Part shown: positions 9,364 through 17,899 of the stretch, one piece after another
Layout of the letters: each line of letters begins with the position of its first letter
Numbering within the stretch: position 1 is the first letter of the stretch
Origin: Dyadobacter endophyticus
GTDB lineage: Bacteria; Bacteroidota; Bacteroidia; Cytophagales; Spirosomataceae
Reading direction: 5' to 3'
Length of the DNA: 64,000 bases
Assembly: GCF_014641595.1 (NCBI RefSeq)
Contig: NZ_BMIA01000003.1
Span: 930,001-994,000 of the forward strand
Made by a program: the position numbers and the translations under genes
Notes under the pieces: generated by a model
The model's database searches: none
Seen by the model: the letters and a program-made list of their open reading frames with translations, nothing else
Told to the model about the DNA's origin: nothing

Positions 9364-10293
9364 ATGAAAAAAACTGCACGTATACTTACCGTTTTGAGCC
9401 TGCTCGCGTTATCAAGTCCATCTATGGCACAAACTGAGACCATTAACCTTTGGCCGGAAGGCAAAATCCCCAATTTTAAAACGAGTGACATTGAAGAAAA
9501 ATCGGTAACCGACGCGCAGGGAATCCTGCGGATCAGCGGCGTTACCGTTCCGACCATTGCAGCCTATATTGCACCGAAAGAGAAGGCGACAGGCGCTGCG
9601 GTGATGATCTGCCCGGGTGGCGGCTATGGCATACTCGCTGCTTCGCACGAGGGAAGTGACTTTGCCAAATGGTTTAATGACCGGGGTATTTCCGCATTTG
9701 TCCTTAAATACCGGCTGCCCAACGAGAAAGCGATGGCGCATCAGCACGAAGTACCGCTGATGGACGCGATGCAAGGCATGAAACTGATCCGGCAGAATGC
9801 CACCAAATGGGGTATTGATGTGAACAAGATCGGCGTGATGGGCTTTTCGGCCGGGGGGCACCTTGCAGCAACGCTTTCGACCCATCACAATATGGGTGAA
9901 AAAGCGTCCGCCGACGGCAAACCGAATTTTTCGATATTGATTTACCCGGTAATCTCGTTTCAGCCGGCGATCTCGCACGGAGGCTCGCGCGACAACCTGC
10001 TTGGACCGGAAAAATCGGACGAATTGATTAAATATTACTCCAACGAATTGCAGGTTTCGGATCAGACGCCGCCCGCATTTCTCGTTCATGCGATGGACGA
10101 TACGGGCGTGCCGGTCGAGAACAGCATCGAATATTATCTGGCGCTAAAAAAGAAAAAAATCCCTGCGGAGATGCATTTGTACCCAAAAGGCGGGCACGGC
10201 TACGGCATGCGCACCGAAGGAAAAGGCTCTCTTGCCAACTGGCCTGCGGCCATGGAAGGCTGGCTGAAAGCAATGGGATACCAGAAAAATTGA
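9364..10293 (+). CDS. Secreted alpha/beta-hydrolase (esterase/acetyl-xylan-esterase-like)
   Basis: An exported alpha/beta-hydrolase of 309 residues. After a signal peptide ending near SMAQ, it carries the oxyanion-hole segment CPGGGYG (83-89), the nucleophile elbow GFSAGG with Ser162, a candidate acid in HAMDDTG (Asp245/246) and the catalytic His278 in GGHGYG. This order and spacing match the prolyl-oligopeptidase/BD-FAE type esterases that Bacteroidota use to deacetylate or deferuloylate plant polysaccharides. Carbohydrate esterase activity is likely, but the exact acyl group cannot be read from sequence. No polysaccharide utilisation locus lies next to it. Confidence 0.85.
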   Translation: MKKTARILTVLSLLALSSPSMAQTETINLWPEGKIPNFKTSDIEEKSVTDAQGILRISGVTVPTIAAYIAPKEKATGAAVMICPGGGYGILAASHEGSDFAKWFNDRGISAFVLKYRLPNEKAMAHQHEVPLMDAMQGMKLIRQNATKWGIDVNKIGVMGFSAGGHLAATLSTHHNMGEKASADGKPNFSILIYPVISFQPAISHGGSRDNLLGPEKSDELIKYYSNELQVSDQTPPAFLVHAMDDTGVPVENSIEYYLALKKKKIPAEMHLYPKGGHGYGMRTEGKGSLANWPAAMEGWLKAMGYQKN

Positions 10294-10346
10294 CCGCGAC
10301 GATGAATTAATCCCTAGTTTTGAAGAAAAATCAACGCTAGGGATTA
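10290..10346 (+). promoter_or_regulatory. Promoter with overlapping 10-bp inverted repeat upstream of the GT87 gene
   Basis: TTG at 10290-10292 and TAGTTTTG at 10315-10322 (22-base spacing) fit a Bacteroidetes promoter with a start site near 10329. A perfect inverted repeat, taatccctag (10308-10317) and ctagggatta (10337-10346), brackets the -7 element and the start site. It could be an operator, a leader hairpin or a weak terminator of the esterase gene; it has no long T run. Confidence 0.45.
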
Positions 10347-10354
10347 GTCATTTT

Positions 10355-11542
10355 ATGAATGCTTTTAACCGTCTGGTGATCAATAAGCGATCGCTCCTCT
10401 TTATTGTATTGGCTATTGCTGCCTTTGCCACGCTTCAATCGGTATTCTCCCACCCGAAAACCTTTGCGAACCAGCCGCAACTTTACACTACTTATAATAA
10501 TTATGTCATCTTCAAGCAATCCTTCTTCCATTTGATAGAAGGGAAAAACCTGTATAGATGGCATGTCAACGAGCATTGGGATCTGTTCAAGTACAGCCCG
10601 GCATTCGCGCTTGTTTTTGGTATACTCTCCATTATGCCAACGTTTGTCGGCCTCTTCTTCTGGAATCTGATCAATGTGGCCGTACTCTTCTTCTCGGTGT
10701 ATTTTCTTCCAAGAATCGGCCTCCGAACAAAGGGACTTATGGTCGCCTTTATGCTGGTAGAGTTGCTTACAGCCACGCAAAACGAACAAAGCAATGCATT
10801 AATCGCCGGCTTGCTGCTATTTGCGTTCGGATTCCTCGAAAGGGATAAATACTGGATGGCATCGCTGTGTATCGTTAGCACAATCTTTATTAAACTGTTC
10901 GGTATTGTAGCGCTGGCATTGTACCTGCTGTATCCGAACAAGTTCAAGCTGGCCTATACGACCGCGGCCTGGGTAATTTTGCTTACGATACTCCCGATCG
11001 TCGTGGTAAGTCCCGAGCAATTTGTGGTCCTCTACAAAACCTGGTGGAAGCTGCTTGCGGCCGACCGTGACTTTTCTGATGGCTTATCGGTAATAGGCTG
11101 GCTGAAAATCTGGTTTTCCATGAATGTGAACAAAACTTACGTCAATTTAATAGGTGTTGCACTGTTCTGCCTACCCTTACTTAAAATCAAATCGTACGGC
11201 AATTTCGTTTTCCGGGCATTGATGCTGGCTTCGGTACTGGTATGGGTGGTCATTTTCAACCACCGCGCCGAATCTCCGACCTTTATCATCGCTATTGCCG
11301 GAGTGGCGGTCTGGTATTATTTGCAGGCTCCTACCAAACTCAATTACGTCCTGCTCGTGCTCGCGTTTGTGTTTACCACACTATCGCCTACCGATCTGTT
11401 TCCTCCATTTGTCCGCAATCAGTACTTCTGGCCGTATGTAGTAAAAGCGGTACCCTGCATTATTATCTGGGGCAAGATCATCTATGACCTCCTTTTCACC
11501 GAGTTACTTCCACGACCAACCGAAGCAGAGATAGCGCAATAA
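10355..11542 (+). CDS. DUF2029/GT87-family membrane glycosyltransferase
   Basis: An integral membrane protein of 395 residues with about ten hydrophobic segments and a periplasmic-type loop after the first helix. The segment DLFKYSPAFALVFG near residues 70-83 is the hallmark of the DUF2029 (GT87) family, mannosyltransferase-like GT-C enzymes that use polyprenyl-phosphate-linked sugars. It probably adds a sugar to a cell-envelope glycan or lipid. It stands alone, between an esterase and a small secreted protein, so the context does not reveal the acceptor. Confidence 0.8.
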   Translation: MNAFNRLVINKRSLLFIVLAIAAFATLQSVFSHPKTFANQPQLYTTYNNYVIFKQSFFHLIEGKNLYRWHVNEHWDLFKYSPAFALVFGILSIMPTFVGLFFWNLINVAVLFFSVYFLPRIGLRTKGLMVAFMLVELLTATQNEQSNALIAGLLLFAFGFLERDKYWMASLCIVSTIFIKLFGIVALALYLLYPNKFKLAYTTAAWVILLTILPIVVVSPEQFVVLYKTWWKLLAADRDFSDGLSVIGWLKIWFSMNVNKTYVNLIGVALFCLPLLKIKSYGNFVFRALMLASVLVWVVIFNHRAESPTFIIAIAGVAVWYYLQAPTKLNYVLLVLAFVFTTLSPTDLFPPFVRNQYFWPYVVKAVPCIIIWGKIIYDLLFTELLPRPTEAEIAQ

Positions 11543-11551
11543 AATCAGCGC

Positions 11552-11595
11552 AAAAAAATGCGTTACAGGAGTGCTGCGGCTGCATCCTGTAACGC
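11552..11595 (-). terminator. Terminator between convergent genes
   Basis: The arms gcgttacagga (11560-11570) and tcctgtaacgc (11585-11595) form an 11-bp stem with a 14-base loop. Read on the minus strand the stem is followed by seven T, so it mainly terminates the small secreted gene ending at 11617. It can also stop the GT87 transcript. Confidence 0.75.
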
Positions 11596-11616
11596 GTAAA
11601 AATTATTGATACTGAA

Positions 11617-12033
11617 TTAATTCACACCCAAAAGCGTACGGTTTACTTCCCGCACTTCTTTGGTAGACAGGTAAATACTTTTGACGATCTTCTCATTGTC
11701 GTTGGAAATTTCGAGGGTATAAACGCCGTCACCCATTTCGTCGAAACTTATTTTCCGCCCGGTTTTGGTGATATACTTGGGCACAAATTCCTCATGAATC
11801 AGCTTTCCTTTGCTGTCCATCAAGCGAATAGCTACTTTTTCACCCTTTTCTTTTTCCATCATCACATTCATCGACATGGTGTTACGCACACGATACATGC
11901 CTACACGAAATTTCTCACAAGTGTTGTTTTTGCATTCCGCCTTGGGTGAAACGATTGGGTCTGCTTGTACCTGGGCAGCAACGGTAAACAATGCGAATGT
12001 AGCAGCAACGGCGGTTTTTAAGATGTTCCTCAT
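11617..12033 (-). CDS. Small secreted protein with a C-terminal beta-sandwich resembling sorting-type domains
   Basis: The protein has 138 residues, a signal peptide ending near VQA-DP, two cysteines in ECKNNTCEKF and a C-terminal all-beta module. The pattern IRLMDSKGKLIHEEF followed by GDGVYTLEISNDNEKIVKSIYL resembles the small Ig-like domains found in Por-secretion sorting regions and DUF3244-type proteins of Bacteroidota. Full cargo proteins carry a large domain before this module; here there is almost none, so it is more likely a free-standing periplasmic or surface protein. The function is unknown. Confidence 0.7.
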   Translation of the reverse strand: MRNILKTAVAATFALFTVAAQVQADPIVSPKAECKNNTCEKFRVGMYRVRNTMSMNVMMEKEKGEKVAIRLMDSKGKLIHEEFVPKYITKTGRKISFDEMGDGVYTLEISNDNEKIVKSIYLSTKEVREVNRTLLGVN

Positions 12034-12148
12034 GGCTCTTGAAGGTTAACTGATTGGTTCATTAAAGTTGATTTCGAACCAATGAGGTAACCGCCCGGGC
12101 CATTGTTGCATACAAAGTTTGGACGGCAAAATAGGTGGTTAAGCGGAG

Positions 12149-13141
12149 TCAGCCCCCGATCGCGATCATCTCCCGATTCTGCTCATACTCCGATTTGGCT
12201 TGTTGCTTGGAGAAGCTGGCGTGGCCGCCGTGAGCGAAGTGTTTTTTCTGGAAATGCGCGTAAATGAGTTGGCGGACATCATCGCCTCTACGCAATGGCG
12301 TAAGAAGATCTACTTCGGATGTATCGAAAAGGCAGTTCTTCAACTTGCCGTCGGCGGTGAGGCGGATCCGGTTGCACCCTTCGCAAAATGGATGGGTTAC
12401 AGTGCCAATGATCCCGAAAGTCCCCAGGCCATCATTTACCTGAAATCGCCGGGCAGTGTCGTGCAATTCCCCAGCGACAGGCTGAAATTCATACTCCTGA
12501 CCAATCGCTGACAATAAATCGGCATAGGAGACGATTTTGGACATATCCCACTGATTGCCTTTGAAAGGCATGAATTCAATGAAACGCACATGAAGATTAG
12601 GCTCGGCCAGCGTCATTCTCACGAAATCGTTCACTTCGTCATCGTTCGTTCCGCGCATTACTACCATGTTGAGTTTCACAACAAACCCTTCATTTAAAAG
12701 CAGTCGAATGTGGTCAAGTGTTTTGACGAAGTGGTCCCTTTTCGTGATCGACTTGAACCGTTCCTCCTGAAGAGTGTCCAGGCTGACGTTCAGGGAAGTA
12801 ACCCCGGCCGTCTTCAATTGCGGAATAAACTGATCGATATAAACCGCATTGGTAGTCAACGTGAGTGAGGCGGGAAGTTTTCCCAGCTCGGAAATGATTT
12901 CGGCGGCATCTTTACGGACCAACGGCTCTCCTCCGGTAAGCCGGATTTTCTCAACACCCATTTCAACAAACAAACCGGCCAGGTAGGAAATCTCATCGGC
13001 TTGCATAAGCCATTTGGACGGCATGAATTGCATATCCTCCTGCGGCATACAATAGGTACAACGAAGATTGCACTTATCCGTCAGTGAAATACGCAGATAA
13101 GTGTGCTTGCGACCAAATGTATCCAGAATAGGCAGTGCCAT
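12149..13141 (-). CDS. moaA: GTP 3',8-cyclase MoaA
   Basis: A radical SAM enzyme that, with MoaC, converts GTP to cyclic pyranopterin monophosphate, the first step of molybdenum-cofactor synthesis. The N-terminal [4Fe-4S] motif is CNLRCTYC (Cys24, Cys28, Cys31). The second cluster site is in CEGCNRIRLTADGKLKNC near the C-terminus, and the protein ends in the GG required for activity (IAIGG). Length, 330 residues, matches E. coli MoaA. It is the last gene of a five-gene operon, 9 bases after moaCB. Confidence 0.96.
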   Translation of the reverse strand: MALPILDTFGRKHTYLRISLTDKCNLRCTYCMPQEDMQFMPSKWLMQADEISYLAGLFVEMGVEKIRLTGGEPLVRKDAAEIISELGKLPASLTLTTNAVYIDQFIPQLKTAGVTSLNVSLDTLQEERFKSITKRDHFVKTLDHIRLLLNEGFVVKLNMVVMRGTNDDEVNDFVRMTLAEPNLHVRFIEFMPFKGNQWDMSKIVSYADLLSAIGQEYEFQPVAGELHDTARRFQVNDGLGTFGIIGTVTHPFCEGCNRIRLTADGKLKNCLFDTSEVDLLTPLRRGDDVRQLIYAHFQKKHFAHGGHASFSKQQAKSEYEQNREMIAIGG

Positions 13142-13150
13142 CGTTTGTTG

Positions 13151-14059
13151 TTAATCGTGTTTCTTTCCTTCTAAAACATTAAAAACGTGTAAAACATGCG
13201 GGAAAAGCGCGTCAATATATTCAGTTACGCCGCCTGTGCTTCCCGGCATGGTGATTACCAGCATTTCGCCAATAAAACCGGCCGCAGATCTCGACAACAT
13301 AGAGGTCGGAACCCGCTCCTGGCCATAGTGGCGGGCGGTCTCGGCAATACCCGGAATTTCGCGGTCAAGCAGTTCGGAAACCGCTTCGGGCGTCACGTCA
13401 CGGGGTGACAAACCAGTACCGCCGGTGAGCAGTACCATGTTGTAGCCCGCACTTTGTAATGAAAGCAATTTGCTTTGAATACCCGCCCGGTCGTCCGCGA
13501 TAATGCTGTAATCGCCTACTTCCAGGCTAAAAGCAGCTAGTTTTTCTATAATCTTCTTACCGGATCTGTCTTCACCGATCCCTTTCGAAATACTATCGGA
13601 GCAAACTACCACAGCTACTTTCAAACCTTCCGGCGCCGCCTTGCGGTCACTTTTTCCACCTTTTTTCTCCAACAACCGAATATTCCGTATTTCGACGCCC
13701 TTATCAATCGGTTTGAGCATGTCGTACATCGTCAGTGCCACCACCGACGCGCCGTGCATGGCCTCTACTTCTACGCCCGTCTTATATATTGTCTTGACAG
13801 TCAACTCAATGACAATCGTCAAACCTTCGATCCTATATTGAACGCCGGTATATTCCACCGGGATCGGATGGCAGTCGGGCAGCAAATCGGGCGTTTTCTT
13901 CACTGCCAGAAAGCCGGCTGCTTTTGCCATTTCAAAAACATCGCCTTTCGGCACAGTCCTGTTTTGAATCGCCTCCACCGTCTCCGGCTTGCTTACCTGC
14001 ACAATTGCCTGTGCGGTGGCAATGCGGAGTGTGTTGGTCTTATGGGTAATGTCAACCAT
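13151..14059 (-). CDS. moaCB: Bifunctional MoaC/MoaB-type molybdenum cofactor biosynthesis protein
   Basis: Two enzymes fused in one chain. Residues 1-150 are MoaC, cyclic pyranopterin monophosphate synthase: VDITHKTNTLRIA at the start, the DCHP histidine, the glutamates in TGVEVEAMHG and YDMLKPIDK are all in place. Residues ~160-302 are MoaB/MogA-like: KVAVVVCSDSISKG, then GGTGLSPRDVTPE, the loop that binds molybdopterin and Mg-ATP for adenylylation. The two parts are joined by a short lysine/glycine-rich linker (about 145-157). The fusion gives step 2 and the adenylylation step in one polypeptide. It lies 8 bases after moaE. Confidence 0.94.
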   Translation of the reverse strand: MVDITHKTNTLRIATAQAIVQVSKPETVEAIQNRTVPKGDVFEMAKAAGFLAVKKTPDLLPDCHPIPVEYTGVQYRIEGLTIVIELTVKTIYKTGVEVEAMHGASVVALTMYDMLKPIDKGVEIRNIRLLEKKGGKSDRKAAPEGLKVAVVVCSDSISKGIGEDRSGKKIIEKLAAFSLEVGDYSIIADDRAGIQSKLLSLQSAGYNMVLLTGGTGLSPRDVTPEAVSELLDREIPGIAETARHYGQERVPTSMLSRSAAGFIGEMLVITMPGSTGGVTEYIDALFPHVLHVFNVLEGKKHD

Positions 14060-14067
14060 TAATAATC

Positions 14068-14517
14068 TTATTTATTCTCCTTCCAGACATGCTGCCCCGC
14101 CTCACCTATCAGCTCTTTGCCAAAAATGGGCACGTTGGCCTTAATCTCTTCCACAATATATTCCGAAGCCTCAAATGCCGCCCTTCGATGGGGGGATGAC
14201 ACGAATACGAAAAGGCTAATCTCGCCTGTCGGAACAAGGCCCAGGCTGTGGTAAATATGCATACACGTAAGCTCGAATTTCGCAAACGCGGCCTCACGGA
14301 TGTCGTAAAATGCCTGTTCGGCCATTTCCTCATAGGCCGTATAGTCGATTCCCGTTACCGGTCCGCCTTCCTTCTGATCCGCGCGAATCTGCCCGAGAAA
14401 GATCGCATGAGCACCAATCCCCGTTTTGGATTGATGGCTTGCGATCGACTTCGCGACAAAATCAGGGCTGATAGGCCCTTGAATAAAAACCTTTTTGGGT
14501 TTATGTGCTTTTTCCAT
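14068..14517 (-). CDS. moaE: Molybdopterin synthase catalytic subunit MoaE
   Basis: MoaE is the large subunit of molybdopterin synthase; with thiocarboxylated MoaD it inserts the dithiolene sulfurs into cyclic pyranopterin monophosphate. The family features are visible: an acidic YTAYEEMAEQ segment, HSLGLVPTGEISLFVFVSSPHR, and the active-site lysine region EIKANVPIFGKEL near the C-terminus. Length, 149 residues, is normal. It lies 9 bases after moaD. Confidence 0.93.
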   Translation of the reverse strand: MEKAHKPKKVFIQGPISPDFVAKSIASHQSKTGIGAHAIFLGQIRADQKEGGPVTGIDYTAYEEMAEQAFYDIREAAFAKFELTCMHIYHSLGLVPTGEISLFVFVSSPHRRAAFEASEYIVEEIKANVPIFGKELIGEAGQHVWKENK

Positions 14518-14526
14518 GTCCTCCTG

Positions 14527-14766
14527 TTATCCTCCTGCAAACGGCGGCAGCAATGCAATCTCGGCCGGGGTTTCTATCAATAAAAAATCCTCCGAAATTC
14601 GCTGATTGACCGCTATTTTGAATTTTTTCTCCCGCATAGCCGGGTATTTGTCCAGTATTTGTTCACGGAACTGCCCCACCGTCAGGCCACCGGCTGCGTT
14701 CCAGACTTCGTCCGAAAGCCCGGCGATCTCGGCCAGCATTCCGAAATATTTGACTTGAAAACTCAT
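14527..14766 (-). CDS. moaD: Molybdopterin synthase sulfur carrier subunit MoaD
   Basis: A small ubiquitin-fold (MoaD/ThiS) protein ending in the GG that is adenylylated and thiocarboxylated (LLPPFAGG). The start is placed at the ATG at 14766 (MSFQVKYFGMLAEIAG, 79 residues), the usual N-terminus of MoaD; an in-frame TTG at 14802 would add 12 unrelated residues. It sits between moeA and moaE. No MoeB-type activating enzyme is in the window, so that function must be encoded elsewhere. Confidence 0.9.
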   Translation of the reverse strand: MSFQVKYFGMLAEIAGLSDEVWNAAGGLTVGQFREQILDKYPAMREKKFKIAVNQRISEDFLLIETPAEIALLPPFAGG

Positions 14767-14816
14767 TGGTATCTTATCATCATTCAATCCAATAACCCGC
14801 AACTGGTTCCCCGGGT

Positions 14817-16007
14817 TCAGAACGGAAGCAAATGTACTTCTACGAGCTCGCCCGCTTCCACACGATTCTGCCCGACAGGTAAATAGATAATCGCATTCGA
14901 AACTGCGAACGAGCCTATCACAAACGATTCCTGCCCGTCGAGCGAGACGACTTCGCTACCTTCAACCCTTGCTTTCAGAAACTCGTCGCGCTCTCCGTCG
15001 AAACGGTAAGCATCCCGCAAGGGCAACCGCACAGACCTTAAAAACGGCTCCCTGCTCCCCATTATTTTTTTCAATGCGGGCAGCACATATTCATAATAGC
15101 AAACCAGCGATGACGCCGGGTTACCCGGCAACGCAAAGATCAACTTTTCCTCTTTTTTGGCAAAAAGAAGCGGCTTGCCGGGTTTTTGCCTTACTTTATA
15201 AAAGATCGTTTCGGCGCCCAATGCCTCCAACGCCTTTCCTACGAAATCATAATCTCCCACCGAAATGCCCCCGGAGGCCAGGATGACGTCGTGTTCCTCT
15301 AATAACACTTCAAGCGCTGCGATGGTAGCATCCAGATCATCGGACGCATAGCTTATCGAAAAGTCCCCGATGCCGGCTTGCGCCAGTGCGGCTTGCAGCA
15401 TGGCAGAATTGGATTCATATATCTTTCCCGGCACCAACGCTTCGCCCGCTTTCAGCAACTCGTCACCGGTAACGAGGAGGCCAACCTTCGGCTTGGAATA
15501 GACCGTCACCTCATTTACATTCATTCCCTTCAAAAAACCGACAGCACCCGGCGAAACGAGCGCTCCTGCACGTAATGCGACTGCTCCCTGCGCGATCTGC
15601 TGTCCTGCCCGGCGGACATTCTTACCTTCCGCAACCGGAAATTCATGAATTTGAACAGACCGATCACTCAATGACGTATTTTCCTGCATCACCACGGCAG
15701 TCGCCCCCTCAGGTACCGGTGCGCCGGTGAATATGCGCACGGCCGTGCCCGCGCTCACAACCGGCAAATCGGCCTGCCCGGCTTTCGACTCTCCTGCGAG
15801 TCGCAGCATGGTACCTGATTCCGAAACATCCGAATGCAGGATAGCATAACCGTCCATCGACGACTGCCTGAACGGTGGAAGCGCTATCGGCGAGATCACA
15901 TCTTCCGACAGATAACTCCCTATGGCCTCTGATAAGGGCATTTGCACCGCTGGCAATGTTCCGGTGTTGGCAATAATTCTCTGTTTCGCCTCGTTGACTG
16001 TGACCAT
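14817..16007 (-). CDS. moeA: Molybdopterin molybdotransferase MoeA
   Basis: MoeA inserts molybdate into adenylylated molybdopterin, the last step of Mo-cofactor assembly. Recognisable features are the N-terminal PPFRQSSMDGYAI, the domain-III MoaB-like loop LASGGISVGDYDFV, the KPGKPLLF segment and FALPGNPASS. Length is 396 residues. It is the first gene of the operon moeA-moaD-moaE-moaCB-moaA, which supplies most of the cofactor pathway. No molybdate transporter or molybdoenzyme is visible in the window. Confidence 0.95.
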   Translation of the reverse strand: MVTVNEAKQRIIANTGTLPAVQMPLSEAIGSYLSEDVISPIALPPFRQSSMDGYAILHSDVSESGTMLRLAGESKAGQADLPVVSAGTAVRIFTGAPVPEGATAVVMQENTSLSDRSVQIHEFPVAEGKNVRRAGQQIAQGAVALRAGALVSPGAVGFLKGMNVNEVTVYSKPKVGLLVTGDELLKAGEALVPGKIYESNSAMLQAALAQAGIGDFSISYASDDLDATIAALEVLLEEHDVILASGGISVGDYDFVGKALEALGAETIFYKVRQKPGKPLLFAKKEEKLIFALPGNPASSLVCYYEYVLPALKKIMGSREPFLRSVRLPLRDAYRFDGERDEFLKARVEGSEVVSLDGQESFVIGSFAVSNAIIYLPVGQNRVEAGELVEVHLLPF

Positions 16008-16475
16008 ATTATGAAAAATACCATGCAGAGGTGCAAGTTAACACATTGCGGATGCAAATGGAGAAGCTTAAAAATGTCTCCCGAATACCGGTTTTTGCTT
16101 ACAATTGGCGACATTTTCCACAATAATACCATTATCCCCACAAAACACATTTTGTAACCAACTGACCATCAACTGTTAAAACTTCTATCCAAAAACCGCT
16201 CTCTTACTATAATTACATTCAATGCAAGGTTTCACATTTTGTGCTTAGCGCTTTTTACCAATTAAAATTTCACGTTCCGTTAGCCTGGCGCGGTTTTTAT
16301 TCAGCATCACTAGCCGGATACAGAATGTAGCGATCTTATTTTTATCCTAGAATTACTTTTATCAAACCCCTATAAATCAGTTTTTTACCCCAAATTGAAA
16401 TTTTATTTATTCAATACCGTTATCTTTGCACTTCGGCCATGTGCCTAAAATGATGTTTCACGAAATACAAAATGC
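16008..16475. other. Intergenic region between divergent moeA operon and transglycosylase gene
   Basis: This 468-base AT-rich gap must hold the promoters of both divergent units. Only one, for the plus-strand gene (16395-16428), is recognisable. I saw no CAAAnnTA (reverse -7) for moeA, no structured element resembling a Mo-cofactor riboswitch, no repeat and no small gene. Confidence 0.5.
16395..16428 (+). promoter_or_regulatory. Promoter of the lytic transglycosylase gene
   Basis: TATCTTTG at 16421-16428 is a strong match to the -7 consensus; TTG at 16395-16397 lies 23 bases upstream, slightly longer than usual. The start site would be near 16435, with a leader of about 40 bases. Confidence 0.6.
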
Positions 16476-17255
16476 ATGATTAGACTTATCTTTATGGCCT
16501 TCTCAATCGCAATATTCGGCAAAAGTCCGGTGAGCGAGGTGGGGGTGGAAAAGAAGGAACTGAAAGAAACTAACATTATTGATTCAGATCTTCTTGCTAT
16601 TGACTTCTGTGGCGAAGCCATTCCTTTATCAGAGCTTCGAATCGCCGAGCGATATCAAAACACGATCAGAAATTACGACAATCCCACTTTTCGTAAGCTG
16701 ATGACCACAACAAGAAAGAGGATGCGGGTTATAGAACCCATTCTCAGGAAGTACGGAGTACCAGCCGATTTTAAATATATTCCATTGATAGAGAGCGCCA
16801 TGAAGGACGAGGTAACATCCCGTCGCGGCGCAGGCGGATACTGGCAACTGATGCCTTCTACTGCCAAATCTCTCGGGCTGGTTGTAAACGAAACCAGGGA
16901 CGACCGCAAACATTTGGTCAAATCGACCCACGCCGCAGGAAAATACCTGCGCGACTTGTATAAACAACTGGGTTCCTGGACATTAGTAGCTGCTGCTTAC
17001 AATGCAGGCCCGACGCACATCCAGAACAGGATGGATTCGCAGAACAAAGATGATTATTTCAAGCTCCGTCTCAATTCCGAGACTGCGCGGTACATCTATA
17101 AGATCCTTGCCGTAAAAGAATGGTTCTCCAATCCCGAAAGAAGCCGCGAATGGGGAAGCGGTGAGGTGGTAGATCGTATTTCTGCATTCAAGATCGCGCA
17201 GAAAAAAGCCGCAGCATTGGCCAAAGCCGAGATCTCGTCCGAGACCGGATCATAA
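16476..17255 (+). CDS. Lytic transglycosylase (SLT/GEWL-type)
   Basis: A peptidoglycan-cleaving enzyme with a soluble lytic transglycosylase domain at about residues 85-215. The catalytic glutamate is Glu106 in PLIESAM, followed by the fold signatures GAGGYWQLMPSTA and AAAYNAGPTHI, the same arrangement as the MltD catalytic domain. The N-terminus is hydrophobic (MIRLIFMAFSIAIFG) and serves as signal or anchor. No LysM repeats follow, unlike E. coli MltD, so it is a short version of 259 residues. It has its own promoter and terminator. Confidence 0.9.
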   Translation: MIRLIFMAFSIAIFGKSPVSEVGVEKKELKETNIIDSDLLAIDFCGEAIPLSELRIAERYQNTIRNYDNPTFRKLMTTTRKRMRVIEPILRKYGVPADFKYIPLIESAMKDEVTSRRGAGGYWQLMPSTAKSLGLVVNETRDDRKHLVKSTHAAGKYLRDLYKQLGSWTLVAAAYNAGPTHIQNRMDSQNKDDYFKLRLNSETARYIYKILAVKEWFSNPERSREWGSGEVVDRISAFKIAQKKAAALAKAEISSETGS

Positions 17256-17285
17256 TCCCCACTATTTTATTTGAAAGTTGATAAG

Positions 17286-17313
17286 AAGAAAAGGATACAT
17301 TATCCTTTTCTTT
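17286..17313 (+). terminator. Terminator of the transglycosylase gene
   Basis: The arms aagaaaaggata (17286-17297) and tatccttttctt (17301-17312) form a perfect 12-bp stem with a three-base loop, about 30 bases after the stop codon and followed by T-rich sequence. The stem is AT-rich, so efficiency may be moderate. Confidence 0.6.
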
Positions 17314-17383
17314 GTGTTGTTATGGCATGGGCCAAAACGTCCCCGGTAATACGTTCTTTAATTTTTAATACTCACTTTCAGAC

Positions 17384-17827
17384 ATGACAAAAGCGGAAAT
17401 GATCACCGATAAGGGTACGATGCTTATCGAATTCTACGATGAGGATGCTCCCAATACGGTGAAAAACTTTGTTGATCTTTCTAAAAAAGGCTTTTACGAT
17501 GGTGTAATCTTCCACCGCGTAATCCCTGACTTCATGATCCAGGGTGGTGACCCTACCGGCACCGGCCGTGGAGGACCTGGCTACAAAATTGATTGCGAAC
17601 TGACAGGCGGCAACCAGTACCACGATCGTGGCGTGCTTTCTATGGCACACGCTGGCCGCAATACAGGAGGTTCACAGTTCTTCATCTGCCACAGCCGCAA
17701 CAACACCGCACACCTCGACAGAAACCATACCTGCTTCGGCCGCGTGGTAGAGGGTGTTGAAACGGTTGACGCGATCCGTCAGGGTGACAAGATCCAGAAG
17801 ATCACGATCATCGAAGAACAGGCGTAA
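17384..17827 (+). CDS. Cyclophilin-type peptidyl-prolyl cis-trans isomerase
   Basis: A compact cytosolic cyclophilin of 147 residues without a signal peptide. The active-site block FHRVIPDFMIQGGDPTGTG, with the catalytic arginine, is at about residues 44-62, followed by GSQFFI and the C-terminal HTCFGRVVEG. It catalyses proline isomerisation and helps protein folding, like E. coli PpiB. It is monocistronic, closed by a strong terminator. Confidence 0.95.
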   Translation: MTKAEMITDKGTMLIEFYDEDAPNTVKNFVDLSKKGFYDGVIFHRVIPDFMIQGGDPTGTGRGGPGYKIDCELTGGNQYHDRGVLSMAHAGRNTGGSQFFICHSRNNTAHLDRNHTCFGRVVEGVETVDAIRQGDKIQKITIIEEQA

Positions 17828-17841
17828 GCTTTTCTGAATTA

Positions 17842-17882
17842 TACAAAAAGGGGCCGGAATCAACTTCCGGCCCCTTTTTGTA
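17842..17882 (+). terminator. Strong bidirectional terminator
   Basis: The 18-base arms at 17842-17859 and 17865-17882 are perfectly complementary around a 5-base loop. They have a GC-rich core (ggggccggaa) and A/T runs on both sides. It lies between the convergent cyclophilin and symporter genes and can terminate both. Confidence 0.92.
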
Positions 17883-17899
17883 TGTATATGTCGGCTATC

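Noticed and set aside
16008..16475. Mo-cofactor riboswitch upstream of moeA
   Set aside because: I found no paired architecture resembling it; the region is AT-rich with no strong helices on the minus strand.
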